This document shows, in pieces, positions 21,334-32,930 of a stretch of DNA of 64,000 bases. Source of the DNA: Dysidea avara (Eukaryota; Porifera; Demospongiae; Dictyoceratida; Dysideidae); NCBI RefSeq assembly GCF_963678975.1, contig NC_089277.1:26610672-26674671 (forward strand), read 5' to 3'. Position numbers and translations under genes: made by a program. Every line of letters starts with the position of its first letter. Position 1 is the first letter of the stretch. The notes under the pieces are model-generated. The model did no database searches, was not told where the DNA came from, and was given only the letters and a program-made list of their open reading frames with translations.

Positions 21334-22068
21334 ATGAAGATTTCTGCTGTGTTTCCTTTATTGCTGGTTGCAGTATACATCACTGATGCTGTGAAGATAC
21401 CTGAGGAGAATGATGCTGATTCACAGCTAGTTTCTTATCTACTTGCTAAACTGCAAAGGTTAGAGTCTAAGATTGCAGGGAACCCCAACATTAGAAACAC
21501 CAGAGAAGTAGAACAGAAGCCTCCAGCAGACAAACAAAGCTGTCCACCAACTGCAGTTACTTACATTAGGTGGGGAAACTCTACTTGTGAGTATGGGGCT
21601 ACTACATTGTATTCTGGCTTTGCTGGTGGTGGTCGGTATGACCACCAAGGATCTCCAGCTAACATGCTATGCATGCCTCCAAATCCACAGTATTACTCTC
21701 CCTCTTCCAGTGGCAGTTATTATGTGTATGGTGTAGAATATCAAATAGGTGGAGTGAACAGTCATGCTGATGACCGCAACATGCCGTGTGCCTTGTGTCA
21801 AGTGAATAATGCTAGTAGTATGATAATGATCCCATCTCGTTATGAATGCCCAGATGGATGGCGTAAGGAATACAATGGCTACATTATGGCTGGACATTAC
21901 AATCAGCTTGGGAGTACCATGTACAACTGTATTGACAAAAGTCTTGAACAAATACCAGGAAGTGGTTCAAATGTAAATTCGCATTATTTATACACCATAT
22001 ATTCCCAATGTGGTTACTATATGCCTTGCAGTAGCACTGAACTTTCCTGTGTTGTATGTACATACTAA
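21334..22068 (+). CDS. secreted short-chain collagen C4-like protein 4
   Basis: A single 244-codon exon. Signal peptide about 1-18 (MKISAVFPLLLVAVYITD), acidic start (EENDADSQ), heptad-like LVSYLLAKLQRLESKI, then a linker without a KR dibasic site. The cysteine-rich domain from about residue 69 has SCPPTAVTYIRWGNSTCEYG, SPANMLCMPPNP, VYGVEYQIGGVNSHAD, MPCALC, MIPSRYECPDGW, KEYNGYIMAGH, YNCIDKSLEQIPG and LSCVVCTY-stop. It is tandem with gene 3 and the closest intact relative of the broken relic at 15593/17877. The domain is the C-terminal module of sponge short-chain (spongin-type) collagens, so a matrix or secreted-recognition role is possible. There is no direct evidence for either. Confidence 0.87.
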   Translation: MKISAVFPLLLVAVYITDAVKIPEENDADSQLVSYLLAKLQRLESKIAGNPNIRNTREVEQKPPADKQSCPPTAVTYIRWGNSTCEYGATTLYSGFAGGGRYDHQGSPANMLCMPPNPQYYSPSSSGSYYVYGVEYQIGGVNSHADDRNMPCALCQVNNASSMIMIPSRYECPDGWRKEYNGYIMAGHYNQLGSTMYNCIDKSLEQIPGSGSNVNSHYLYTIYSQCGYYMPCSSTELSCVVCTY

Positions 22069-22799
22069 CTGATTACATTGTTTGATATGTAACTTGCTTG
22101 TAACTTGCTTGTACTTTGCATTTGCATACAACTACAACTTTGTAAATCTCATTTTATTATTTTCGTTAAATATTGCAAAATTCTTTTCATATGAAGTACC
22201 GTGTAAATTATGTCTTAATGAATATTACAATGGAAATTACATCATATCACTTTCTTTTAACTGCACTTATACACAATATTGCGAGGGATGCACAATGGTG
22301 AAGTTATGCTATGATTTACATTAAGATGTAGACTCATTATGCCATAAGTAAAGTGCATGATTGCTTGTTGTATTGATATAAAGACATACTTGTGGTCATA
22401 TCATCCAGTAGAATTGTAAAAACTGTGTCTATACACATGCACATACTATGTACAGAAATTGCAGAGACATAATATTATTATAGCTATGAAAAACTGATAG
22501 AGTGGTGTGGCACATCACCTAGAAATCTGATGAGAAATGCTCTAATAGAGGATATGCAGTATTTTACTTGCTTTATCACAACCAATAAAAACTTTACATC
22601 AAAAGCAGTTAAGCAGTTTATAATGACATGCTTAATAGAAAATATGAGCTGTGAGGGAAACTGTTATAGTATGTACACATTGAGCTGGATCCTCAAAAAT
22701 ATTTAATAACTTACTGATGCAATTACACACAATCTTGAAATTTGGCTCATTTGTAGCACTACTTAAGCTGCTAAAAATATTTCAAAATTTTTATAACCC
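22069..22799. other. no gene seen
   Basis: AT-rich. The 80-codon ORF at 22082 directly after gene 4 is hydrophobic by composition and has no family resemblance. Confidence 0.4.
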
Positions 22800-23263
22800 C
22801 AGGGGCGGAGTCAGGAGCTGGCAAGGGGAGGGGCACAAATAAGCTAAGTTGTAAGTGGTTTGGGAGAGCCAGATCAGTCCACTTGTTAGTTGCAGCAGCA
22901 AATAAGTTGTGTCTCCACATTGTTGATTTTTACCATTTTGGCCTTTGCAGATGGCTGTGAAGTCTTAAAAGCTGTATAGAAGGCTCTGACTGTCTTAAAC
23001 AACAGCAACATGATAATTATTTTAGAGGTGCTTAGTATGCATGAAGGTGCTGGGTGACAATTTCACAGCTAGTTTGGCTTTGGTTCACTTTGGTTTCAGA
23101 TGAATTTGTAATTGTTAGTAAAATGTGCATATTTTCATGAGGTTTATAAACTGATCTTGGCCTGAGATAAAGTTTAGTATTTTAATCAGAAGTAGCTATG
23201 GCTGACTCATCCACAAGGTGAGGGGGAATTTGTCCCAAATGCCCCATCCTGGATCTGCCATTG
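22800..23263. mobile_element. CAGGGGCGGA-ended MITE, 5-bp TSD
   Basis: The left end CAGGGGCGGAGTCAGGAGCT and the inverted right end CAATGGCAGATCCAGGATGG are flanked by AACCC on both sides. A second copy with the same interior (CTGGCAAGGGGAGGGGCACA, TTAGTATGCA(T/C)GAAGGTGCTG) is at 35293-35753. 5-bp TSDs with such ends fit the hAT5-type group. Confidence 0.75.
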
Positions 23264-23449
23264 AACCCCAGTATGGGTACAACACTTCTTATTGTATTAC
23301 TGTGATTTAATATCATGCACTATACACTCCAACCTATTTCAGTACTTTTTATCGATGTGCAATGGTCCCTACTCTATTTGAAAATTCCTATTTTGGTGAA
23401 CTTGTTCGTTAACATTTTTTCGTAAAACAAAATTATTATGACTGGTGAA

Positions 23450-23960
23450 CTCACTCATACCGCATCAAAAGAAAGAAATGGCACTGCATGCTCAACTACT
23501 AATTATAGTCTGAAAAGTGTAGTATTCATTATGCTTTGTTGTCAGTTATGTTCAACCTGTTACACAGCATTATGAATCAAGAACTGTTTGAAAAGCAGAT
23601 TCCAAAAAGCACCTCTGTAATCAAAGTAGCTACTATGAAAAATACGAACAATTTCTGTTACAAAGGAAGCCATCACATGCTACCACCAAATCAACACTTT
23701 TTGCTGTCAGCAAAGATGAATGGGACACAAAAGACGACACTGGTAAGTCCATGAAGAATGCATTGTACATACTGTGGTATGCCAAGAGGCATGTGTCCGG
23801 CTGCAGCGATGTTGAACAGTGAAAAATCAAGCCCATAGCCTTAGCCTGATGTTATTGAGTTATGCTTGTCTGAAGGAATCAGTTATCAGTCGGTCAGTCA
23901 GTCAGTAGAATAAAATCCATTATTTTAATGTTTTTAAAAAGTATTCCGTAACAACGTGTT
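23450..23960 (+). repeat. dispersed SINE-like repeat with (CAGT)n tail, copy A
   Basis: Matches 60815-61400: ACTGGTGAAC.CAC.CA, GTTCAACC(T/C)GTTACACAGCA, AGTAGCTACTATGAAAAATA, TTTTTGC(T/A)GTCAGCAAAGATGA, CTTGTCTGAAG, then a CAGTCAGTCAGTAG tail. Beyond it the similarity goes on (AACAACGTGTTGAAAACATT). ORFs in it are not conserved between copies. Confidence 0.75.
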
Positions 23961-24110
23961 GAAAACATTTCGGGTCAATTGGAGGGTTTGTTTAAGCTTA
24001 GTTTTACTTAACAAATACAGTCATCAGGAAAAAGTGAAGCTAGTTGTTTGGTGATTTTTTTCATGGGACAATCCCAAATCTTTGTGTTCCTTACTATACA
24101 CTACTATAGT

Positions 24111-24455
24111 CAGGGCCACCCAGAGAAATTAAGGGGCCCAGGGCAAAGAGTTAAAGTGGGGCCCTTCACCCAACTGTAAGTTGAAGACCAAAAAAAAAAA
24201 AAGGTCACAACCTGCTGACAATGACAATAACTACCCATCACCAACCATATCTCCTTATCTATAAGTTTGCTACACTGCTCCTCTGAAGAATACTGTGACT
24301 GCTTTATTAGAGTATTTAGATCTGTCTGTTCTATTAGAGTATATCGATCTTTTAAACAGGTATTCAGGGGGCCCTTCATGGGGCCTCCTGGGGCCCCTTT
24401 CAGGCTGGAGCCAGGGGGAAAATGCACCAGTTGCCCCCCCCTGTGGGCGGCCCTG
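24111..24455. mobile_element. hAT-like MITE with perfect 8-bp TSD, carries motif
   Basis: Ends CAGGGCCACCCAGAG / CAGGGCCGCCCACAG, flanked by ACTATAGT on both sides (24103-24110, 24456-24463). 345 bp, without coding capacity. It contains two copies of the dispersed motif at 24293-24350 (GACTGCTTTATTAGAG, TCTGTTCTATTAGAGTATAT). Confidence 0.9.
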
Positions 24456-24463
24456 ACTATAGT

Positions 24464-26145
24464 ACTGTATGATTGCAATTAAGATCTTTCTCCAATATGT
24501 CATAAGTCATTGGATTTGTTGATATACAGAACATCCATTACTACTATGTTGTACTACAGTCTCTTGTATATAATTATGACCAAGTGACCAAATTTTGGAA
24601 AATCACTTACATAGGCACTTTGACATGTAAAATATTTAACTATTAAATAGTAACCTTTTTGGTGTAAATCCACTTGTTAATGATTCTCAATTCCTTGAAT
24701 TATAGAAAGTTTTTGAAATATTTTTAAAACTGGAGCCTGCACTAAACAGCATCGCCCTAAATATTAAAATTTCAATTGTTTCATGCATTGGTTATTTTCC
24801 GAAATTCAGTCACAATTTGGTCTATACATGTGATCACAAGAAATTCACTCTACAAACAGTCAAGCGTAAATTGAAAAAATTGTTTGCAATCTGCACAATA
24901 ATTATTGTGATCTTCCTACTGAAGATACACTGATATTATAGCCTTGTTGTGGATGCTATTACTATAAAAACCTTTGTTACAGCAAATTCAATATAAAATT
25001 TTAACTAAATTTTTAACTTTGGTAACAAATAATAACTACAATGTTGCATAAATTAATTTGCTATATGGCTACAGATTAGATTTTCTCAAAGCAACAAGGC
25101 ATTGATAAAATTTTAAGTTATGTATATTTCATATTGAATAGATATGGAAGCACACTTGTAGGAATTAAATACATTAAAAGTATTTCTAAGAATATAACAC
25201 TATAATATTATAAATTTTATTTTTACTTTTTTATTAAAGCTTTACAGCACAAGTGCTGAAGGTCTGTAGAATACCTGGTCCTTCATCCTGTTTAAAGTTC
25301 TATAGTTTCACAACAACTGAAGTATTTAAAAGCATATATGCATAAGTAGGGATGTGTCGATTTTACCAACAAACTTCAATTAAAGTATATATTATATGGT
25401 TCCAGAACTGAAGCTTTGCACATAGAAACAATCAATTAGCAAAGTTTAATGCTGAGCAAATTGAATAAACGTTGAGCCAAAATAATGAGCATAATAGATG
25501 AAAATTAAAAGAATTGCTGGAAAGAAAAAATAAAATAGCATTAGCATAAGACACCATGCACCTATGCAGTGGCAGTGGCTCCCCCCTTTGGAAGAGCCAT
25601 GATCACATGCTGAACTGCTGATGCAGGAAACCATACCCACTTAATAACACTGTCATAATTATGTGATGAGTGCTCTTAAAATAATTATTGTCTCAATGAT
25701 TATCTCTAAAAGTTGCTTTTCTAAATGTATAATTGGTAAAGTTTAACTGTGCATGCTGAGAAGGGATTATTTGCTATCTGGTCTGTGACCAGGTAGCTAG
25801 CTACACTGTATCTAAACCTACCTGGTCTCAAAGTGGAACATGCTTATGGTGATTAAGTTTTAATTTATATGTATATATGTATATATATAAAACAAGATTT
25901 GTGTTTCACTGCCTGCCTGTCCATTGATTCTGCTACCATGCATGCTTTGAATTGAATGCATAATGAATTCTACTACCATGCAGTACACTGTACTATGTAT
26001 ATCTGAAATTTGTTGCTGGTATTTTGAAGAATTGGTAAAATTTAATAGTATAAAACATAATTTTGGCTTAGAATTTTACACTGAAATATATATTCTAATA
26101 AAGCAGCCAGATTTATATTGATAAAAGAGCTAGCTACTTTAATTG
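24464..26145. other. no gene seen
   Basis: AT-rich. It contains the inverted partner (25238-25272) of the palindrome-bearing repeat end at 4049-4083, and several AATAATAA-type simple tracts. No exon is supported. Confidence 0.4.
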
Positions 26146-26153
26146 CTTTACAG

Positions 26154-26801
26154 TAGGGCTGCACCGATTCCACCTTTTACCAATGCTTCAAATACCAAGT
26201 ACTCAGTTGGGAAGTATCTGCAAGTACAAGTACCGATACCAAGTACCTTAAAGTAGCTACTTCATAGTGCACACATTTATTATATAGTGCATTTCATGGT
26301 ATTCTTGTACACGTTTTCAGTATGGTTCATGTTTATAATGAAGTATACGTAGCCAACGATCAAGATTCACAAAGAAGGAAGTCACTGAAATGCAAACTAG
26401 TGGATATTCCAGTATTCTTCTGGAGAAGTGTAGATAATATCAAAATGGCGCTTATAAAAACACAAAAATATTCTAATACAGAAACAGTCATTTTTACCTG
26501 ATTGCTCTATTAGAGTTATTGACTGTTCTATTAGAGTATATCGATTTTTTTCAGTAAAGCGTTTTCAAGCATAGATCAGTAATTTTGCTGGTAGTTAGCT
26601 ATTAGTGTTATACTTGATGCTTTTAGGCGTCCACTGTGCTAGTAAAATAAGCAAGTACAAACGAATGTTACTTTATTCTCGCATGTGATAAGAATCGGTA
26701 TCTGAAACAATATAAATATTATAATGGCCGATTCCGATACTTCATGAAAACAGCAATATCGGCCCGATACCAATACCGATACTAGAATCGGTGCAGCCCT
26801 A
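26154..26801. mobile_element. hAT-like MITE, TAGGGCTGCACCGATTC termini
   Basis: Inverted ends TAGGGCTGCACCGATTC / TAGGGCTGCACCGATTC are flanked by CTTTACAG and CTTTACAA (8-bp TSD, one mismatch). Subterminal GGTATCGG/CCGATACC repeats occur. Two motif copies lie at 26499-26547. Confidence 0.88.
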
Positions 26802-26814
26802 CTTTACAATATAC

Positions 26815-27110
26815 AGAATGAAGAACTGGAGACTGAAGAAGAGAAGACTTCTATAATTCTGACAGTCTGTCAACAATTCGTGCCGCGAGCCTCACTAATG
26901 TATAAAATAATTAATGACATGGTAGATATTAATGTGCACCAACAGTTTAGACCAAGCAACACCACAACTAGAGGTCACCATCAAAGATTTCTGCAGTTGC
27001 CAACAAGGGTAGATGCTTATATGAACTCCTTCTTTCCTTTTACAATAAAATTATGGAACCAACTAGATGATCATATTATCCAAGCTCCATCTCAGTCTTG
27101 ATTTATTTAA
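26815..27110 (+). pseudogene. LINE reverse-transcriptase ORF, 3' end fragment
   Basis: The reading SLMYKIINDMVDINVHQQF, then TTTRGHHQRFLQLPTRVDAY and SFFPFTIKLWNQL, is the typical C-terminal tail of non-LTR retrotransposon ORF2 proteins (CR1/Jockey-like group). A TA-rich run follows at 27186. It is a 5'-truncated dead copy. Confidence 0.75.
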
Positions 27111-27185
27111 CAATTATATAAATTTGTAAATAAGTAGCTAACTACATATGTACGAATATACTCATAATTGAGTTTGTACATTAAT

Positions 27186-27212
27186 AAATATATATATATA
27201 TATATATATATT
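27186..27212. repeat. (TA)n microsatellite
   Basis: TATATATATATATATATATA run downstream of the LINE fragment. Confidence 0.9.
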
Positions 27213-27469
27213 TAATCCACACACAATTCAGTACAAATAGAAGAAAATCTGTACACGTTACTCATTGCACACAGCACTCAGCACAGTGCCACAGTATGTG
27301 TGGTTCCCAGCTACTTACCTCTCTTAGTTTCTACCTTCTATATGCCATTCAAGAGGAAACCAAGAATACCCAGTGAAGAAGAAACCAAAGCTGAACCAGA
27401 CCCTAACCCTAACATGATGTTTGCCTGTTAAGCACAACGATGACCTTCACTGTCTGTACGAAGGTAAGT

Positions 27470-28050
27470 TTTTGGGTGAGTTCAAGGAAGTGGTTACGAT
27501 CCTTGGCTCACACACTGGAGGCACCGGGTTCGATTTCAGGCCAAAGCATGATTTTTGTTTTCTTTTTTTGTTTGAGGACCCTTTTATGTTAAAGTTTTTT
27601 TATTCATGTGACTGCCTGACGGATATCCACTGCCATTTTTATTCACAAGGCACACAATTGTTACACACTGACCTTCGGTTTCAAGTCATATCTCCGTGAT
27701 CTTTATTTCGATTACTTTCAAACCACCAAAATGCACTCCTAAAATGGTTGATCTGTCCACAAACTAATTTTCAACTCATACCATGAAGCGGTTTAGCTAC
27801 CCTGTAAGCATGATAACAAATCGATCTTGTTTTACGCGAATAATTGATCAAAAATCCTGAACCATTCCATCACTGGGATTTGCACCAAATTTAATACTAT
27901 AGCATTTGCCTTTGGAGTCCCTTTATGTCTGCCAAATTTCAAGGCAATTGGATAATGCATTTGTGCTTTATACTAATTATAGAAATTTTTGCAAAGTGTG
28001 TGAAAAGACGAAAAAATCAAAATTTTGGCCACTTGTATCTAGGGATGTGG
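27470..28050 (+). repeat. tRNA-derived SINE-like repeat, copy 2
   Basis: The head has an A-box-like GGAAGTGGTTACGATCC and a B-box GGGTTCGATTTC (27526-27537), spaced as in a tRNA gene. The body from about 27640 matches the repeat at 17190-17876. The 92- and 68-codon ORFs inside are incidental. Confidence 0.6.
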
Positions 28051-29022
28051 CAATTAAGGCAAGTGCCCCTAATATGAGACAGTACGTATTATTGTACACT
28101 TTGATAATTTGAGCTATAATTACTATTAGACACTTACTTCAGTGTGCGTAGCATGCTGTAAAGGTGTTTTGACATGCCATTTCTCACAAGTGTGTAAAAA
28201 TTTTAGCATAAATTATGAGAGTTGTTGAAGATGTTGATATAGCTTAAAACATGTAAATCAAGCTTAATTTTTCTCTCTAAAGATGACCCTGTAAAAAGCT
28301 GGTAAATATGATGAAGTCTAATAGTGTGTAGCATCTCATCTTCATAACATGTTGTTTGAAACATTATCTATTATCCAAAAGGTAGAAAAAGTAATCACTC
28401 AGCTAAGGAGTTGGTTTTGGCATGCTTCAGTAACATCTGAAGTGAAGGAAACACATACAGTGGTTATATCTGCTTCTGCATTGGAATTGTATTGCACTGA
28501 CTGTCGATATGCTTGTTTCTGTTAAAATATGTTTTAGTAAATGTTTTAGTGTACCTTCACATAAATTAGAAGCTATTTGTAACCGTCAGTGTCTGAAAGT
28601 AGAACCATCTCATAATATGATCAGCTGTCTCATAATTATGGACATTTACGTATACATGTCAGGAAGCCATACAAAGAATTTTTGTTTTCTTGCAAGCAAT
28701 ATCCATTAAATTTTTAATACTGTACTTGGAACATATTGGTACATACCTGGTCCAAATTTTATTGTTTTGTGTACTTTCTGCTCCAAGTTATTGAAAATTT
28801 AATAGTTTGCACTTTTTTCTGTCTCTTAATATGTACACTGTCTCATAATTATGTACATGGACAACATTGAGACACCTTACAAGTTCTCATCATTGTAATA
28901 TACTATATGGCTAATTTTTTTACTGAAGTTAATAGACTAATTGATGAGTCTTTGGTCCAAAATTTAAGTCCCTATGAGTTATCTGTGTGCAGTAATATTC
29001 AACCATCCTTAAGTGTCCCATA
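28051..29022. other. no gene seen
   Basis: AT-rich. TCTCATAATTATG(G/T)AC strings recur at 28628 and 28842. No exon is supported. Confidence 0.4.
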
Positions 29023-29454
29023 ATAGGAACACTTACCTTATGCCAGCATAATTTTGGGCATAATAGCCTAGGTATGTGTGGGAATCAGGAATTATGCTAG
29101 CATTCTGAGGTAAATATAAAGCTTTAACACTAGGAAATCTGCAGATTGCACAATTCCATTAAAAATCGCAATACTCTAATAGAGCAGTCAGAAACTCTAA
29201 TAGAACAGTCACTAAATATCATTTATTCTAATGAAGCAGTCACATTGAAATTAAATACTCTAATACAGCAACCAGCTAAAGAATTCAAGACTATTGAACC
29301 TTAAACATCAATGAAAATGGTCTGATACAGCAAAAAAAAACTGGCATTATTAGCCAATTATTGTGGCATAATTCTGGGAATAATGGGAGATTCTTAAAAG
29401 CATAATAGGTGATTTTAATACTCAATTTTTGGAGCATAATAGCCTCATGCCTAC
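29023..29454. repeat. CATAATAGG-family repeat with inverted motif copies
   Basis: Begins near CCCATAATAGG and TATGCCAGCATAATTTTGG and ends GCATAATAGCCTCATGCCTA, the same end as the element at 58757-59153. On the minus strand it carries motif copies at 29165-29270 (ATACTCTAATAGAGCAGTC, ACTCTAATAGAACAGTC). I could not define the TSD here. Confidence 0.6.
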
Positions 29455-29610
29455 TTGTATCTGGAAAATGGCTGAGGCTATTTCCTTCAAAGTTGGAATG
29501 TGGACTCCCCTGACTAGCGGGCAACTCTGTAGCAATTTTTGTTCCAGGCATCACCAAGATACAAAGATGTGAAAATGACATTTTCTTTCTTCCTGGCACT
29601 ATCGTGTGTC
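29455..29610. repeat. SINE-like repeat 3' fragment, copy 3
   Basis: GTTGGAATGTGG, GCAATTTTTGTTCCAGGCATCA, TCTTTCTTCCTG and CGTGTGTCTTGA match the 3' part of 17190-17876. Confidence 0.55.
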
Positions 29611-30829
29611 TTGAATACCTGTATGCAAGATGATAGCATAGTACACTGTAGCTAGCTATGTATAGTGTATAATCACTGCTTTGAATCTTGGTTAGTAGAG
29701 CATACAAATACAGACTGGGCATTATGCATGACATTCAATATGTACAGAGATACATAGTACGTATGTACTATGTTGGATGTAGTACAGCTGGTTGAGTTGG
29801 AGGACACCAGTGGGCTGAGTATGCATTAGTGACAAAAGAACCATTACTTGCAATTTACTGAGCAAATTAAACATATTAATATCAATCATTGTCTCAGTCA
29901 ATTTGTGAAACTTTTTCTATGCGTCACCTTGAATTATATTAATTCTCACTTTGTTTTCAAAACAACAGATTGATATAGTGGCTGCAGGTCAGGTTTGATA
30001 TGTGACCCAGTCTGAGAAAACCGGTCTTATTGCCCATGTCAGCAGATTCGATTTTTCACCCAGGACACACAGCTACATGAATAAACTATCTAATTCCACA
30101 TTTAAAATCAGCTAGACCTGAGTGGTCTGGTTTTGCTGGCTGCATTTTCCGAGCCCAGTAGCGATCCGTACGTGTGGTGTGGGGCCTTAATGGAGCTCTG
30201 GTCAGCCTGGTAATGACTGTGTGTGGCTGTACAGCTCTGTGGTGTTGAATAAGTAGGTGGGGTCTATTCTACGGAATGGAACGGAACGCTTTCCCAAATT
30301 GAAGCCTGCAGCTTACCATTGCTGAAACTGGCCTTACAAGTTATCAACGGACTTCTAGTTGGTGATCAAACATACCTCCAAGAAAGATAGAGATGAGTAA
30401 AGGATTGATTGTGGGTTCGTGTTAGTCGTTATTAGCAACGAATTTGTAATTGTGGTATTAGCTGTCTCAGTGACTTTTCTCCAATATACCAAGCAGTGCT
30501 CTTTAATTCATTTATTGATGACTGAGGCGAGTTTGTTGCAGTGGCTGAGATGCCGGATTGGGAGTCAGTTAATTGTTTCTGCTGGTATTGACAAGCTATT
30601 CAGAAGGCTAATCAATTTCATTAGTAGTCTCAATAAACTGGCCACATCTTCCAGAGACCAGAAAGGCACTGACAGAAAAGGTTAGTTGATCACAACTTGA
30701 TTCAGTCTAACTTCAGCATAATAGCTACGTGGCTTAGTGAGTGAAGTATCACTTTCAGAGTTTCAGACCACATGTGAAGATTTATGAGATTGGATTCATC
30801 AAATTTTAGTTGCAATGGACTATGATGGT

Positions 30830-31600
30830 GATGTTTTTGCTTGTACTCTTTTATACACAATACAGATGACTGTGTTGCCTTGCAACAAGATCTGGACTTG
30901 CTAGTCCAATGGTCTCACACTTGGATGATGTCAGTCAATCCTCAAAAATGTGAGTTTTTAAGAGTGACAAATGAGAAGTCCCATCGTACATACTTTCTAC
31001 ATTGAGAACACACTGATCAAGGAAGTTTTTTCTGCTACCTATCTAGGGGTTTTGATAGCAAGCTGACTTTGAATATCATATTCAGAAGAGCCAACCACAT
31101 CAACACCTTCTATATACACAGAATTTTACACCACTACGTTCCCAAGTTGTGTAAGTGCAATTGTTACAGAAGCATGGTTAGACCTATTGTGGAATATGCA
31201 TCACCTGTTCGGGATCCCCACGAAAACAAAGCTGAAGCCATCCAGAAGAGAGCTACCAGACTCTGTCTAAATGATTTTTTCGAGATACTCCAGTGTTCTA
31301 ATATGCTGATCTACCTACACTACAACAGGGAAGAGTCAGAGCTAAACTCACAATGATGTACAAGATTATTACTGACCACACTGATATCACTAAAGATTTT
31401 TTTATCCATTGTGACCCTCGGTTAAAGGAATGGATATTTTCAACTAATGACAAACAGAACATTGATTCATATAAAATTTTTCCCCTTCAGTAATTAAGCT
31501 TTGGAACCCACTCCCCCTTATGTAATTAAATCTCCCTCCTTCATTCAGTTTTGTAATAACTTAAGTACATGTGAAATATAATCTTGTGTGACTTCTGCAA
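30830..31600 (+). pseudogene. LINE reverse-transcriptase ORF fragment, frameshifted
   Basis: Pieces in changing frames read ALQQDLDLLVQWSHTWMMSV, SATYLGVLI, then CNCYRSMVRPIVEYASPV, AEAIQKRATRLCLNDF and further on YKII..HTDI and KLWNPLPL-like text. This is the C-terminal half of a non-LTR retrotransposon ORF2 after the catalytic domain. Stops and frameshifts make it dead. The copy is of the same broad group as 26815-27110. Confidence 0.75.
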
Positions 31601-32204
31601 AGTAAACAAATAAATCCAGTTTTAATGACAAGCTGAATTTTTCTCTAGGTAAAATGAAATCTTACTGCATCTTTAATTACAAAAATTCTAGCCTCACATA
31701 CAAGTAGCTATGTACTAAATATAATTAATATATATGTGCTATCATAAAGTATGTACTAATTACAAATACACTTGAAGTTGGTGTTTCTGACATATTATAG
31801 CTAAAACCAAGGACCTTTTAGACAGCACTGTCAAAGATGATTCATTATAATTAACTATCCAAAACCATACTAACTGTGTCATAATAATCCACTCTATCTT
31901 CTCTTGAATGGGAGTGTAACAAATCAAATATTATATCAATTTCATCATGTTGTGTGCAACATACATAATTTTTAAATTTGTGTACATGTTTTTGAGTGAT
32001 TCCCAGTCCAGCTGGTCCAATGGGTTCATAAGTTCATGTATTTGTCCTGCTCTGTATGCATGTTAGCTTCTTTGTATATACATGTGCAGAGAAGTATGTG
32101 AAATGTTACACTACAGAAATCCCTGTGGTGGCTATCAACATAGTATACATACATGGGAGTCTTAGGAGATATGGTTGGTCTCAAGCACTGATTAAAGGCT
32201 AGCA

Positions 32205-32450
32205 CACTGCTTGAAGGTTCTTAGTTTACTAATTTGTTAAGATGCTTTACTATAGTTGTACCCAGTTATACTGATAGTAAAATGTCAGTAACTTTAAGTA
32301 TATGGAACATAATTGTTTTACTAAGTTTTAAACTCTCAGTAAACACCAGTGAATGCGGGTTTACTGAAAAACTACTATAATAACAAACAATTAACTGTTC
32401 CATATACTGGGGATATACCACTCTAGTAAACTAAGAAACTTCAAGCAGTG
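32205..32450. mobile_element. MITE with CACTGCTTGAAG termini
   Basis: CACTGCTTGAAGGTTCTTAG on the left and its near-exact inverse ending TTCAAGCAGTG on the right. The interior arms (GTAAAATG..., GGAACATAATTGTT / AACAATTAACTGTTCC) are partly complementary. Confidence 0.6.
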
Positions 32451-32824
32451 GCAGTTGAAAACAGAAACTTTTCAACTCACTGCTGGCTTTACTGAGTCCA
32501 CTGCAGTAGTTAATGGATTCAGGCATGTCACTTTGTAGATGCTCACAGAATATAGCCTCCTTATGGCACACGGCCCAGTCTGTCAGTATCATTGCTCCAC
32601 ACACTGCATGAAATTCCTTAACTTTTTGACTGAGTTAATTCCACTGACTCTTTCTTGTCTTCTTGCTTTCTATGTAGTGTACCTCCAGTGTACAGATACA
32701 TAATTGAAACACCGGCCCAGGCCCCAGAGTGTATAAGTAAGCATAAACAACTCACATACTATTAGCCTTGATGAAACAAGCAATGAAGTAAATACCCTTT
32801 GTGATAAATTCATCACTGAGACAG

Positions 32825-32930
32825 TTAATCCTAGTCTCGCGTGGCCAGACCGCTTTTTTCCGTATATTGGGTGGGGAAAAAAGCGGTCAATATACGGAAA
32901 AAAGCGGTCTGGCCACGCAAGACTAAGTTA
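32825..32930. repeat. short near-perfect palindrome
   Basis: Arms GTGGCCAGACCGCTTTTTTC and the exact complement GAAAAAAGCGGTCTGGCCAC extend outward to TTAATCCTAGTCTCGC/GCAAGACTAAGTTAA. The central loop GGGTGGGG holds a further short AAAAAAGCGGTC copy. Confidence 0.85.

Noticed and set aside
30530-30620. tRNA-like stretch (GTTGCAGTGGCTGAGATGCC)
   Set aside because: No B box at the right distance and no acceptor-stem pairing, so it is neither a tRNA gene nor a clear SINE head.
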